From Hyperoplus lanceolatus (lineage: Eukaryota; Chordata; Actinopteri; Uranoscopiformes; Ammodytidae), in the NCBI GenBank assembly GCA_026929865.2, contig CM049407.1:31835501-31899500 (forward strand): 64,000 nt of DNA. The letters are read 5' to 3'. A program made the translations under genes and the position numbers. Each line of letters starts with the position of its first letter. The first letter of the stretch is position 1. Shown one piece after another: positions 35,401-47,652 of the stretch. The notes under the pieces were generated by a model. It saw nothing but the letters and a program-made list of their open reading frames with translations. It did no database searches and was not told the DNA's origin.

Positions 35401-38400
35401 TGTGTCTCTGTGTATACTAGGGCTGGCCCGAATTATTCGAGTATTCGCTTGTTAAATTAGTATTCAGAGCTCAATTCAGCATTCGGAATATTCATGTTTT
35501 TTTTGTTTTTTTTTGCAAAGGTAGCTCAAACTGCAACATATTTTGTCAGCAAATAATATTTAGATACACAAGTTATACAACAATTGAAAAATACAAATTA
35601 AACGCTCATTTAAAATATAATATCAAATTATTTGAGCTTTGACTTAGTTGGCCGCTGACCTTTCAAAGCGCAACCGGTTATATCAGCTGTAGTAGGCTAC
35701 GTGATGTTACCAGAGCGAGGCAAACTAAAAGCGGCACTAAGCGCAGCAGGGTGAGAGAAAAGGAGGAAGAATAGATTATGTGTTCCTCTTAACTCTATAC
35801 CACAACATTAGCGCGATTTCGGAAGGAAAAGTAATGCTTGGCGAATTGCTAACGTTAGCTTAGCTTAGCTGTTCGTGTAGGCTATGTTCGCTATGCAGCG
35901 CTGCTATTGCCCATCATCAACAGAGACTGGCTTGCATCATAATGGGAATACCTGGTCAATAATGGATATACAGTAATATGGACACCAAATACTAATATTG
36001 GATCTTTCTTTGTATGGATGTGGAAGTCCCCGAAAAGATGCACGTTTCTTGAGTAAAGAACTCCGACGTAGCCCTACTTACCATTCAAAAGTTTATAATC
36101 ATCGTCAAACTACGCAGATTACTATATCGTCCCACAAACTCGGTTTCAGGGAGTACATTGGGATTATTAGGGCCCGAGCACCGAGTTGTGCGAAGCCCTA
36201 TTGTAATCGGTATGATTATTCTTCCCTATTATTACGCGTCGTTCTTAGGGGTTTTTGGCACTTTTCACCCACTTCCCCTGGTGCAAAAGTTGAAAAACTC
36301 TGCGGACAGGTCACCTGCAAAAAATTGCAATTTATCGTTGGTTTCAAGACCGGGCAAAAAAACGGTGCACCCTGTGGGCAAAATCAGGAAATGCATGCTC
36401 AAAAATTAATTGGGCTAGAAGCCTGAAATTTTAGGACAACATGTCATGGCCCAAGGCGCACATAAATGCAATTTTATATCCTGGGCCAAAATCAACAGGA
36501 AGTCGGCCATTTTGGATTTAGTGCCTAAAACCGCCAAAACCATAATTTCGCATTTCGACGAAAGGCTCCTAGAGTTTTTACGGCAGGGACGTCAAACCAC
36601 TGCTCAAGTACTCAAGACGCTTGCCCGATGTGAAATTGCGGAAAGATTTCAAATTTACAATAGTACCAGGGAGCTATTGGGGGTCAAAGTTGACGTACAC
36701 ATCACCAAAAACGGACCTCATGAAACTTCAATTCATCATAACTCAGGCTGTGTTATACCTAGGTGCGACGAAATGCCAGCCAATATTCGCCAAAATTCAC
36801 TCATATGTCATAACTCCACATTACTCTGCAGGATTGCAGAGTAAAGTCAGGGTTTTTCCTGCATAGAGAAAGTTTTGGCGCGCACCAAAGCGGATTTATC
36901 CAGCGCCAAAGGAAAATCAGGAGCGCTAAAATGATAAAGATTGAGAATAAATATAGCTATTTAAAACCTCTCCAAATTCAGCCCAATAACTTGAATTTCA
37001 TTTTCGATTACTATTACGGCTTCCCTCAATCATGGCGCAGTTTTAATTAATGTTGTTTTTGATTGTGTGTTTTTTTAGAACGAGTATCCGAATACTCGCT
37101 CGGAAAAAACGAGTATTTGAAGCCTGTAAAATGGTTTTCAGGACAGCTCTAGTAACCCTAACCTGTATACCTGGCTTTAATGCTCCCTCCCCTAACCCTA
37201 ACAGGTTTGATCACCAGCAGCCAGACTATGGCATATGCCATCAGTAAATTCATCAGTGGTGTGCTGTCGGACCAGATCAGCGCCCGCTGGCTCTTTGCCA
37301 TCGGCCTCTTCTTGGTGGGATCCATCAACGTAGTCTTCTCCTGGTCCTCCACTGTCCCCATGTTCGCTCTGCTCTGGTTCATCAACGGCCTGGGCCAGGG
37401 CTGTGGCTGGCCCCCCTGTGGAAAGGTGTTGCGCAAGGTAATGCCATCCCGTCTGCCACCTCCAAGCCCTTTATTCAGTGTGATTGTAATGTTCAGAGCA
37501 AAGGGAAGTCTCACTCTCTCCTGATGCCTGCCATGATCCTAGGCAGCTCCTGCTGCCATGCATGGTTTGTGTGCTGGGAGAGAGAACCTGTTCCCTGCTG
37601 TCACTAACCTTTGGGTTAGTGGCAGCAGCGTCTGCTCAGCCTGTGCCTGAACACTGATTGTCCAACATGCTGATATTGTGCACTTAACTGGTGCTGCTAG
37701 TTAGAGAAATGACTGGATTCGCTAATAATGGCTACGGCCTCATTCTCAAATAGCTTTTGGATTTTAAGGTCAGGAGTATGTTGTGTATTATCGGCAGGAC
37801 TTTGGAAGTGATTCTGCCATTCTATGCTCAGACACTACTGGTGGCGTGTAAGAAGATGCCCTAAAAGAAGCAGTGTGGGGAATAAATAGGCTTTGGCATG
37901 TGCTCAGCATGCTGAATGGGATCAGATTACAGGAGGATGTATTTATAGACGATCCCCAGTAGATCTTTCCAAAGGAAAACAACTTTGGCCAAATGTATTT
38001 TCCTTCTGGCTAAATCTGGCATATTTACAGAAATGTTTATTAATATGCACTGTCCCTGTCAAATAAACAAACAAATAAATAAAAAATAAACCTGCTGATT
38101 TTACCCCGAGAACTATAATTCAGAGCATACACAAACTTTGTATGAACTTTCCTAGTAGGAGTTCGAAAAAAATACGACTTCCCAGCAGGGCTGTGCGATA
38201 TGGCCTAAGAATGATATACAATTTTTTTTAATACCACACCCGATTTCCAATTTAAAATCGATTAGTTTTTAAAACTACAAAAGACTATTAAAGAATATGA
38301 ATTTCCCTATAATAAAATATAATATAAATACATTATACTAGTAAGCTTTAGTAAGTAAGTAAGCTTTATTTATATAGCACCCTTCACAGACCAGGGTCAC

Positions 38401-41400
38401 AAGGTGCTTCACAGTACACATTTTTATACATACACTCAAACACCGATGGCAGTAGCTGCCAAGCAAGGCGCTGTCTGAACCATCGGGAGCAATTTGGGGT
38501 TCAGTGTCTTGCCCAGGGACACTTCGACATGTGGGTAGGCGGGGAATCGAACCTCCGACCCTGCACTCCAATAATAATATATAATAATTATATAATATTA
38601 TATATCTTCTTCAAGAAAGATAAATCAATTGAGTGCTAAACTTGCTGTCACTTTTTGTAAAATACACAAGTTGCCTGGAACGCTTTGTGGTAGGAAATCT
38701 GAAATAACAGCTGGGAAATCCTCCACTGCAGAGTTGTCAGGAACGCAGCATAAAAGCTTACTGTCCAATGCAGTGAGAAAAACGGGTAGAACTTCCACAC
38801 TGAAGACATACTGTATATGAAAGAGGCTGATAACTCACACACTACAGTCCTGTTCCTGTCTGCTTAAAAAAATAAAAGCCTGCTCACGTTTCGCAGTTTA
38901 ATGCTGTTAATGTGAAGCTGCAGCTGTAAGAAATTTTAAGTTTGCATTAGCAGTAACTTATACAGCAGTTGGTTCTGAGCGAGTGATTTGATTGGACGAG
39001 AGACCTTCTGAGCGTTCTGAAGGAGTGCTGATATTAGCGAACAACATCACTCGGGACTGTTCACCAAACTGTAGACCAACTGTCAAAATCACTCCGCGGC
39101 TCACTGATGAGCCGGAGCTTCACTTGTGTGTTATATGTGTGTGTGTGTGTGACTCAGGTTGACTGTGGCGAGTCTCTCCCCTGTGAGAGGGCATCGCTGC
39201 CACACACAGACGGAGACAGTGTGCGGTAGTCGCTCACACTCACGTTACTGAAGACAGCAATAGTGTGTGGAGATAAACTCAGGCTGCTGAATAATACAAG
39301 CGCAGCATAGCTTTAGCCTAGCCTAGCTTTCCCACCTCATTGTATAACGTTACTTCCCCCGGGCCGAAATACACTCATAAACTCTGGGAAATGAAGCGTG
39401 GGGGTTTGGATTGGGCAGCGGACCTTATTACCAACTAGATTAAGATCCGCCGTTCCGTTTCTTTGGTGATTTTTACGGGACATCGGGCCGCCGTGGTTAA
39501 TGTTACCAGAGTAAGCAAAGCAAGACGAGCTCACTCGCGTAAAGTTGTTGCTTAGCAACGCGCTCCGCTCTGATTGCTGTTGTCGAACTATTTGTGTTGG
39601 CGGAAGCAAATACATTCTTAAATGACTAAAGATCACATTTTAAAGTTAACTTGTGAATTTCAGTTGTGAACTGCTGTATAAAAGCAATAGCACACTCGAG
39701 GTCGCATGTTGTCGCTCTATATCAGCACTGCTGTGTTTCTCTTCGGCACTCGGCCTGCGGCCTCGTGCCTACGACCGAATCACAGCAGTGCTGATATAGA
39801 GCGACAACATGCTCCCTCTCGTGTGCTATTGCTTAATTAACTGCGTGATACAGACTGTTTTATTCTATTTTTTCTAGGGCTGTCAAATTAACGCGTTAAT
39901 TTCGATAAATTAATCACAGAAAAATTAACGCGATTAAAAAAAATTAACGCAGATTAATCGCACTTCTATAATGCCCTTTGACCCGGTGCAAAAGTGGTGC
40001 GTAGCTGCACCGAGCTGCACCTGAAGCAGACACAGCCCGCGCGGGTGAAAGGGAGAAAAGTAAAGAGAGAAGCAGGGGGCCGAGGGCTCTATAGACGGTT
40101 TAATAAGCATGAAGGTAGGAAGACATCTTACTTTATTCTCCGCAGCCAGTGTCTGTGCATTATTGATTTAGTGGGTGCAACAATGTAGGCTAGGTTCAAA
40201 ACACTATCTCTCAATCTTTCTCCCCGTGTCTCAATTTTGTTTGCTAGCTGTCTCGTCGTCCGCGTAAACGTGTGTGTGTGTGTGCGCGTGTGCGTGTGTG
40301 TCTCTCAATATTTTTGCCTATGAGTACGACGATGGTGAATGAATCGGCATAAGCATCTGTGGCAGTGCAGCGCTGTCTGTTGTGGAGACAGAAGTTACGA
40401 GAGACGGAGAGAGAGAGAGAGAGTGAGAGAGAGAGAGAGAGAGAGAGACTAGCAGGCTATACAGCTGTTAATAAACAGGTATAAAAGTGTCATAAAAGTA
40501 TGCGATTAATTTAGATTAATTAATCACAGAGCCTGTAATTAATTAGATTATTTTTTTTAATCGCTTGACAGCCCTGATTTTTTCATGTAAAAAGCTGTGT
40601 CCTGTGGACTACCGTAGGGCTGCAACAACGAATCGATAAAATCGATTAAAATCGATTACTAAAAGCGTTGGCAACGAATTTGGTCATCGATTCGTTGAGT
40701 CGCGCGATTAATAAGTCACTTGCAGGCGCGGCACTGTTTACATCCAGCCGCCGACAGGTTCATGCACGCCCACAGCGAGCCTTCCGCACGTGAAGGCTCG
40801 CTTCACGTGCGGGAAAGCTATAGTGTGAGCGGCCACAGCTTGTATTTTGGTCATATCTAACACTGGACTGCAGGCCTATATAAAAGTGTTGTACCTTTGC
40901 TTCCTTTGGGTTTAAAAAAACTCCTTCAACTCAGTATCCGTCTAGTCCAAAAAAAACTCGGTCAGCTGCTGCTGCTGCAGACGGTGTGCAGACGTGCTCG
41001 GAGAGTCGGCATCGGCGCATCAACAGTCATTGTATTGTTTGATCATGCTGCCTTTGTTTTACTCTACGTAGCCTATATATATATATATTTGACTTATTAT
41101 ATTGCTGCTCTGTACTCCATTGTATACTGCATTTTTACTCTTTTAATTGTCAGTTTTTATCAGTATTCTGATCTTGTTTTTGTTTTGACTTGTTTATTGT
41201 GTTGTTTTTAAAAGCCTCCTGTGGACAGGTGTTGTAAACTAGCATTTATGCTAATACACTGAAAACATTGCATCTGGTTCGTCCAATGTCATTGTCATGT
41301 CCAGAAACAAATAAAATCAATAAAAAAAAAAATTCAAAGCAGCGGCAGTAATCACACAACCGAACGGTGTAGAAAGTCCCGTCAGTTAAAAATAGTGATC

Positions 41401-44400
41401 CAGATTTTAAATCCATGTTAAAATCGGAAGGATATAGAGCTAGTTAGCTTAAAAAAAGTAGCAAACATGTCAACTGTGATGTGTTCAGGCCGGCTCAGTA
41501 ATATGATTGATGTGTTCAAATGCAACACAAAAAAAAGGAAATTTGAGATTTTGGCGAAACTTGTTTTCCCAGCAATATAAAATAGATAGTAAAGATGGAA
41601 TTATGACCTGTTTAATGTCCTATCTTGAGCTATGATCTTATCAGCAATTAAAGCAATAATATAAGTTCTATTTCAACAAAATAATAGAAAATTATCAATT
41701 CTGATATCAATAAAGACTTTGATCGTTAAGGAGTCTTGAAAATGGTATCAATATCAATACAAATTAACGATCTCCCGTCATCTGAGAGAAATTAAGATGA
41801 CTTAATTTTTTTAACCGTTAGTATTTACCGGTTAAAAATATTATCGGTTGACTGGTTTACCATGGACATCCCTTATACTGTATAAATGTATATCATACAT
41901 TGTATGTTTTTTTTTGTGTTATCCCAGTTAAGTTTATTTTTAATTTTGTATCATTTAATATTACTTTTAATAGTTCCGGGACGTTGGAGCAATAACCTGG
42001 TGTTTTGACACTGCAGTCTGCACTGTGAATTTGAAGTAATGTTCAGTTTTTGAATAAAGATGCGGCATTTACAAATGTTTCTTTTTTTTATCCGATTCAT
42101 CGATTAATCGAAAAAATAATCGACCGATTCATCGATTATTGAAATAATCGTTAGTTGCAGCCCTAGACTACCGGATGGATCACGGCAGAACAGGCTGATC
42201 GCCTGGAAATCCAGGCAAAGTGAAAAAACATCACCAGTAGTGCAAAGTCTGAACCAGTTTTCTACAGCTGTGCAGTTGCTGTTTCACTGCTGAGTCAACA
42301 TCCACACACTGTGGATCAGCACAGTGTGTTCTGCAGTAATGGTTAGAGGTGCACTAATCCACTGGCCAGCCGATCCATCGGCGCCGATCAGCCTGTTCTG
42401 CCGTGATCCATCCGGTAGTCCACAGGACACAGCTTTTTACATGAAAAAATAGAATAAAACAGTCTGTATCACGCAGTTAAGTTACTGCTAATGCAAACTT
42501 AAAATTTCTTACAGCTGCAGCTTCACATTAACAGCATTAAACTGCGAAACGTGAGCAGGCTTTTATTTTTTTAAGCAGACAGGAACAGGACTGTAGTGTG
42601 TGAGTTATCAGCCTCTTTCATATACAGCATGTCTTCAGTGTGGAAGTTCTACCAGTTTTTCTCACTGCATTGGACAGTAAGCTTTTATGCTGCGTTCCTG
42701 ACAACTCTGCAGTGGAGGATTTCCCAGCTGTTATTTCAGATTTCCTACCACAAAGCGTTCCAGGCAACTTGTGTATTTTACAAAAAGTGACAGCAAGTTT
42801 AGCACTCAATTGATTTATCTTTCTTGAAGAAGATATATAATATTATATAATTATTATAATGTATTTATATTATATTTTATTATAGGGAAATTCATATTCT
42901 TTAATAGTCTTTTGTAGTTTTAAAAACTAATCGATTTTAAATTGGAAATCGGGTGTGGTATTAAAAAAAATTGTATATCATTCTTAGGCCATATCGCACA
43001 GCCCTGCTGGGAAGTCGTATTTTTTTTCGAACTCCTACTAAGAAAGTTCATACAAAGTTTGTGTATGCTCTGAATTATAGTTCTCGGGGTAAAATCAGCA
43101 GGTTTATTTTTTATTTATTTGTTTGTTTATTTGACAGGGACAGTGCATATTAATAAACATTTCTGTAAATAAGCCAGATTTAGCCAGAAGGCTAGTTTCC
43201 ATCTGCAGTCCTTGGCCAGATGTAACAATAGGCTCCCTAAAAAGCAAATAAACAAATAACAGAAAGAGTTAAAAAAAAAAAAATAACATATAAAAGCAAC
43301 AGATAAAACATTAATTATAACCACATACAAGTATTCAGTAGTTCAAGCATTAAAATACATAAAGCATGCAGGACAAACAAGAGTCAGCATCAGACAAACA
43401 CAAATTAAAAAGGTAGACTAGGATTTATAGCAACATCAGATGTGTTAGACATCAAGGCAGTAGCCCACCAAAGCAGACAGTACATGCACAACAAACAAAC
43501 AAAAAGTCGACATGACAATAGTACATGAAGCAGCACAGGAGAGACAGAAAGAGCTACACAAACGCATACAAACAAGCAAGCAAAGTAAGTGTTGCAAGAC
43601 GCAGGACAAATTCACAGACAGACACGCTGACACAAGGAGACATGAGCAGGCGGGTCAAGTTTAGTGCTGGCTGGACATATTATCAATGAGCCACTGTTTC
43701 AGATTAGAACTAAATGACCGATATGTGTTTAGGTCTCTGATACATGTTGGGATGTTATTCCATTCACGTGAGGCTGCAACAGAGAAGGCTGACTGACTAA
43801 AGGCATTTTCCTAAATGGAATAATGCAGTCCCCTCTCGTGACTCCTCTTGTGATCCGATGTTGGTTTGTTCTAATAGTCACAAATTCTCTAAGTGGGGGA
43901 GGGGCCATGCCATGTATGATTTTGTAAAAGAGACATGCATTTTTGTGCCTAATTATGTTTTCCCAGCTCAGTAGATTATGTTTTATAATTTATTATTAGG
44001 TTAGACTCTTTAAAAAAATCAGCAATCAGGATCAGCAAAGAACATTGCAATTGGTGCAACCCTACTAATGCTTTGTCCATTGGCTTCTCTAGATACTAGT
44101 AGTAGTAGAACACTTTATTGTCCCCGTGGGGCAGTTGGGTTCGCGGCACTTCATGACATCAGACAAATGACACAAACAGATAGTCCATACATCAGACACC
44201 GACAGACATAACAAGAACATGCATCACACACTACAATACACTATACACCTTTGGACATGACCAGGCCAGCTGGACATCTAGCTTATTTTGACTGATTTAA
44301 GAGTTGTATGGCTTGTGGTACAAAAGAGATTTTGGATCTGTTCTTGGTCATAAGGGGTACGCAGAAACGACGACCAGATAGCAGTAGTTTAAAATGGGAT

Positions 44401-47400
44401 GCCAGGGGGTGTGTTCAGTCACATACAATGTTATTGGCCTTTTTCACCAGTCTGTCTTTGTAAATGTGTTCAATGCTCGGTAGTGTGATCCCAAGTAACT
44501 GTTTTTCTGATTGTCTTTTTCTGTGACTCGGTGGCATTTCCAAACCAGCAGACAATACAGAAGTTTAAAACACTTTCAATGAATGCAGTATAAAACATTT
44601 GGAGCGTTATGTTATTGACATTAAAAACAAGCATTTTCTTTAGAAAGTACATCCTTTGCTGTTTCTTAGTGTGCAAAAGATGAGTCAGTCCAGTACTGTT
44701 TTTTCTGTTTGGTATGCTGTGTGTTGAATGCCTCTGGCTGTCCTCAAGCGTTGTGACATAACAAGAGGGTTTGAAGTATGAGTAGGGTTGCACTTAGGAA
44801 AAGAAAGTGATACACACACATATGTTGAGGATAAGGTCAAACTATGTTTATGTTTCTGCTATGCTGTCATTGCCTTCAAGCTAATCAAAACAATGTGTGC
44901 ACATGTAAAAGTTGTAAACACACATATGAAGGTAAAGTAAGTTTGCTGTGTCTTGTCCCTCAGTGGTTTGAGCCGTCCCAGTTTGGAACCTGGTGGTCTG
45001 TGCTGTCCTGCAGTATGAACCTGGCTGGGAGTCTGGGTCCTCTGCTGGTCACTGTGCTGCTGCAGTACTACGACTGGAGGACTATCCTCACCATGTCGGG
45101 AGTCTTGTGTGCCTCCTTCTCTTTGGTCTGTCTGTTGTTTGTAAAGAACGAGCCTAAGGATGTGGGCCTGCCCAGCATTGAGGCCGCAGCCAAGAAGGGG
45201 GCTAAGGGAGGTAAGCAAAGGGAAGGTTTACTGTTGGTAGGGTCAGTCACACACTGCCATGTTGGCTCCCTTTTTTTCCACAATATATTTATTGCATTTT
45301 TTTTATTACAACACACACAAACAAACACCTGCACCATCACAAAAAAAAAAAAAAACGGCCTGTATGATCAAGTTCTGGAAACAGCCATGCCACACAGTAA
45401 CTGCAGTGTGTGCAGTTCTACCAGAGCTCACTGGGACACACTTGATTGATGAAGACATCATATGGCTTGGGCACGAACAAACACATGGCTAAAATGAGCT
45501 CTGACTAGGGATGGATACTAGTAGTGTATTCTAAGATGGAGGGATCTCATAAATTCCTTGAGGATCGTTCTATTACTCGTTTTTCTATTGTCAGTAGGGC
45601 CCGACCGATATGGATTTTTGGGTGCCGATGCCGATTATTTTCTGAGAAAAATTACGATGACGATTAAATCGGCCGATTATTATTATTTTTTAATCCCATA
45701 AATATATATTGAAAAAAAAATCTTTTTTGAACCCTTAAATATATATAAATACTTGTTACTGTCAATAGGTGTACATACCTAGAGGGCAAAACCCTTTTTT
45801 TTTTTTGGAAAAACAGACATGGAGCGTTGTAAAAGGTTGTTCACCAGAGATGATATCCAGGACCAGGACCTTCCAGGATCCCAACCTGGGTGGACAACCT
45901 GGTCAACTAGCTGCTGGAAAGCTACAGGGGGCCGACATAGAGCAAATCAGAACCACTGTTTAAGTGAATGGGGATGGGCTAATAGGGAATTTTTTAAAGT
46001 CAATTTGTTTTTAAATTTTTAAAACAAAACAAGTGTCCAACTGCCTGAAGCTTTTCCTAATCACAGTTCAAATTTGATCAATAACCCAATTGATCAATAA
46101 TAAAATTAATTTTTTACACTGTTTTTTCCAAGGGAATGTCTAGCCGTTTCCTAAAATACCAGCTGGAGACTCCAAAAGGACACTTTTGGTCCATGGCACA
46201 TGAAATGTAACTGTGTAAAAAATGTATTTTCTATGGGTTATTGATCAAATTTGAACTGTGATTAGGAAAGGCTTCAGGCAGTTGGACACTTGTTTTGTTT
46301 TCAAAATTTAAAAACAAATTGACTTTGTTTTCTTCCAACATCTAGATTTTGGGGCTTTGCAGATATGCAAATTTACGCATCATTAGTAAGATATTGATGA
46401 TTTTTCATATTTATTTAAACATTTTCGAAAATACTGTAATACAAAAAGTTTTTGTTTTAATGTCAGTAATCAACTGGCAAAGTTTCATAATGATATCTAT
46501 GTGTGGTTTTGATTTGCTATGTCGGCCCGCTGTAGCTTTCCAGCAGCTTGTTGACAAGGTTGTCCACCCAGGTTGTGATCGTGGAAGGTCCTAGATGTAA
46601 TTTTTGGTGAACAACCTTTAACAACGCTCCATGTCCATAAAATCACTTTGCCCCCTGGGTAACTTTTTATTTATTGAAATATGCATTACATAAAAAAATT
46701 TAAAAAAAAAGTGTTACAAATATGTCTAAAGTGACATGATGCATTTTTAAACTCAGACATTAAGCATTTTATGTAACTGCACCCAACCCTCTGGAACTCC
46801 CTCCTTCCAAACATCAGCATCTCAGACTAAATAAACTAATTCAAAAGTCAACTCAAAACTCACCTCTTTCAGAAAGCATAATTACACCGGACTCCACTCC
46901 AAACCTTATCTTTAATTTGTCTGTATTTTGTTTTCTTTTTCTATAAGTATGATTTTCTATATGTTTGATATAAAGTGTCTTTGAATGACCTCCAGTAAAG
47001 CACTATATAAATTCTATATAATAACTATAGTAATATCAATTACTATTAACAGTCAAGAGATGACCAATGACTCTGCTATTGGTGTCAGGGGGAACTGTCA
47101 AGTGTGAATTAATCCAATGTATTACAACACACCTGCTGCTGCTGTTAATATGCTATAAGGCTACCTCCGTGGCAGCAATGCATCTCACACAACATGATTG
47201 CTGGAATATAAAAAAAAAAAAAAAAACGGCAAGAAATCTGAGATGTGCTATAATCGGCCGATTAAATCGGCCGGCCGATATATCAGTTCGGGCCCTAATT
47301 GTTAGTACACAAAACATCTGTCTGCAGGAATAACGATGCACAGCAATACAGAGCCTACCAAACGCTAAATGCTCAAAACAGTCACAGTAGTAATATATAG

Positions 47401-47609
47401 GATTTAATTTTCACAAATCACCATTTCAAAAAAAGCAGCGTATAAAGTAAATCTTATCAGATGGAGAACACACAGGTGGCAGCTCTCAGCAGCTGCTCTT
47501 TCATGCACCTAAATCAAAATATTTATCTTCTTAAACTTCATTTTGTCCATGTTGTGTTGTTCACGTTAAAACATTTTAAATGTCATATAGGGCCTACCCC
47601 TCCCCCCCC

Positions 47610-47652
<43 letters not shown>

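Larger units (their letters stand above)
38002..43191. repeat. 5.2-kb palindrome in slc37a4 intron
   Basis: The left arm (38002 to about 42205) and right arm (about 42384 to 43191) are inverted copies, nearly identical by eye apart from insertions. The arms run through a LINE 3' end, a hAT-type end CAGGGCTGTGCGATATGGCC (38186; complement ending 43006) and inner sequence to a ~170-bp spacer. All later insertions lie in the left arm: a SINE (38340-38572), a TTAA-type element (38957-39836) and two hAT elements (39875-40576, 40615-42165). The right arm preserves all four empty sites. The flanks of the hAT-type ends are themselves inverted rather than duplicated. Confidence 0.88.
45595..47297. mobile_element. 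hAT element (TAGGGCCCGACCGATATGG) in slc37a4 intron
   Basis: 1,703 bp, ends TAGGGCCCGACCGATATGG and CCGATATATCAGTTCGGGCCCTA, 8-bp flanks ATTGTCAG / ATTGTTAG. It carries a fold-back element (45778-46662) and an L2-type LINE tail (about 46775-47035). Confidence 0.88.

Noticed and set aside
35998-36866. Overlapping + strand frames up to 142 codons
   Set aside because: They span the boundary between a hAT-like element and the GGGCCCGAGCACCG repeat and resemble no protein.
37158-37514. 118-codon - strand frame
   Set aside because: Antisense shadow of slc37a4 coding exon 2.
38186-43006. The 38.2-43.0 kb interval as a single ordinary hAT transposon
   Set aside because: The sequences outside both ends are inverted copies of each other rather than an 8-bp direct duplication, so the inversion is larger than the element.
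44859-45340. - strand frames of 90-119 codons
   Set aside because: Antisense shadows of slc37a4 coding exon 3.
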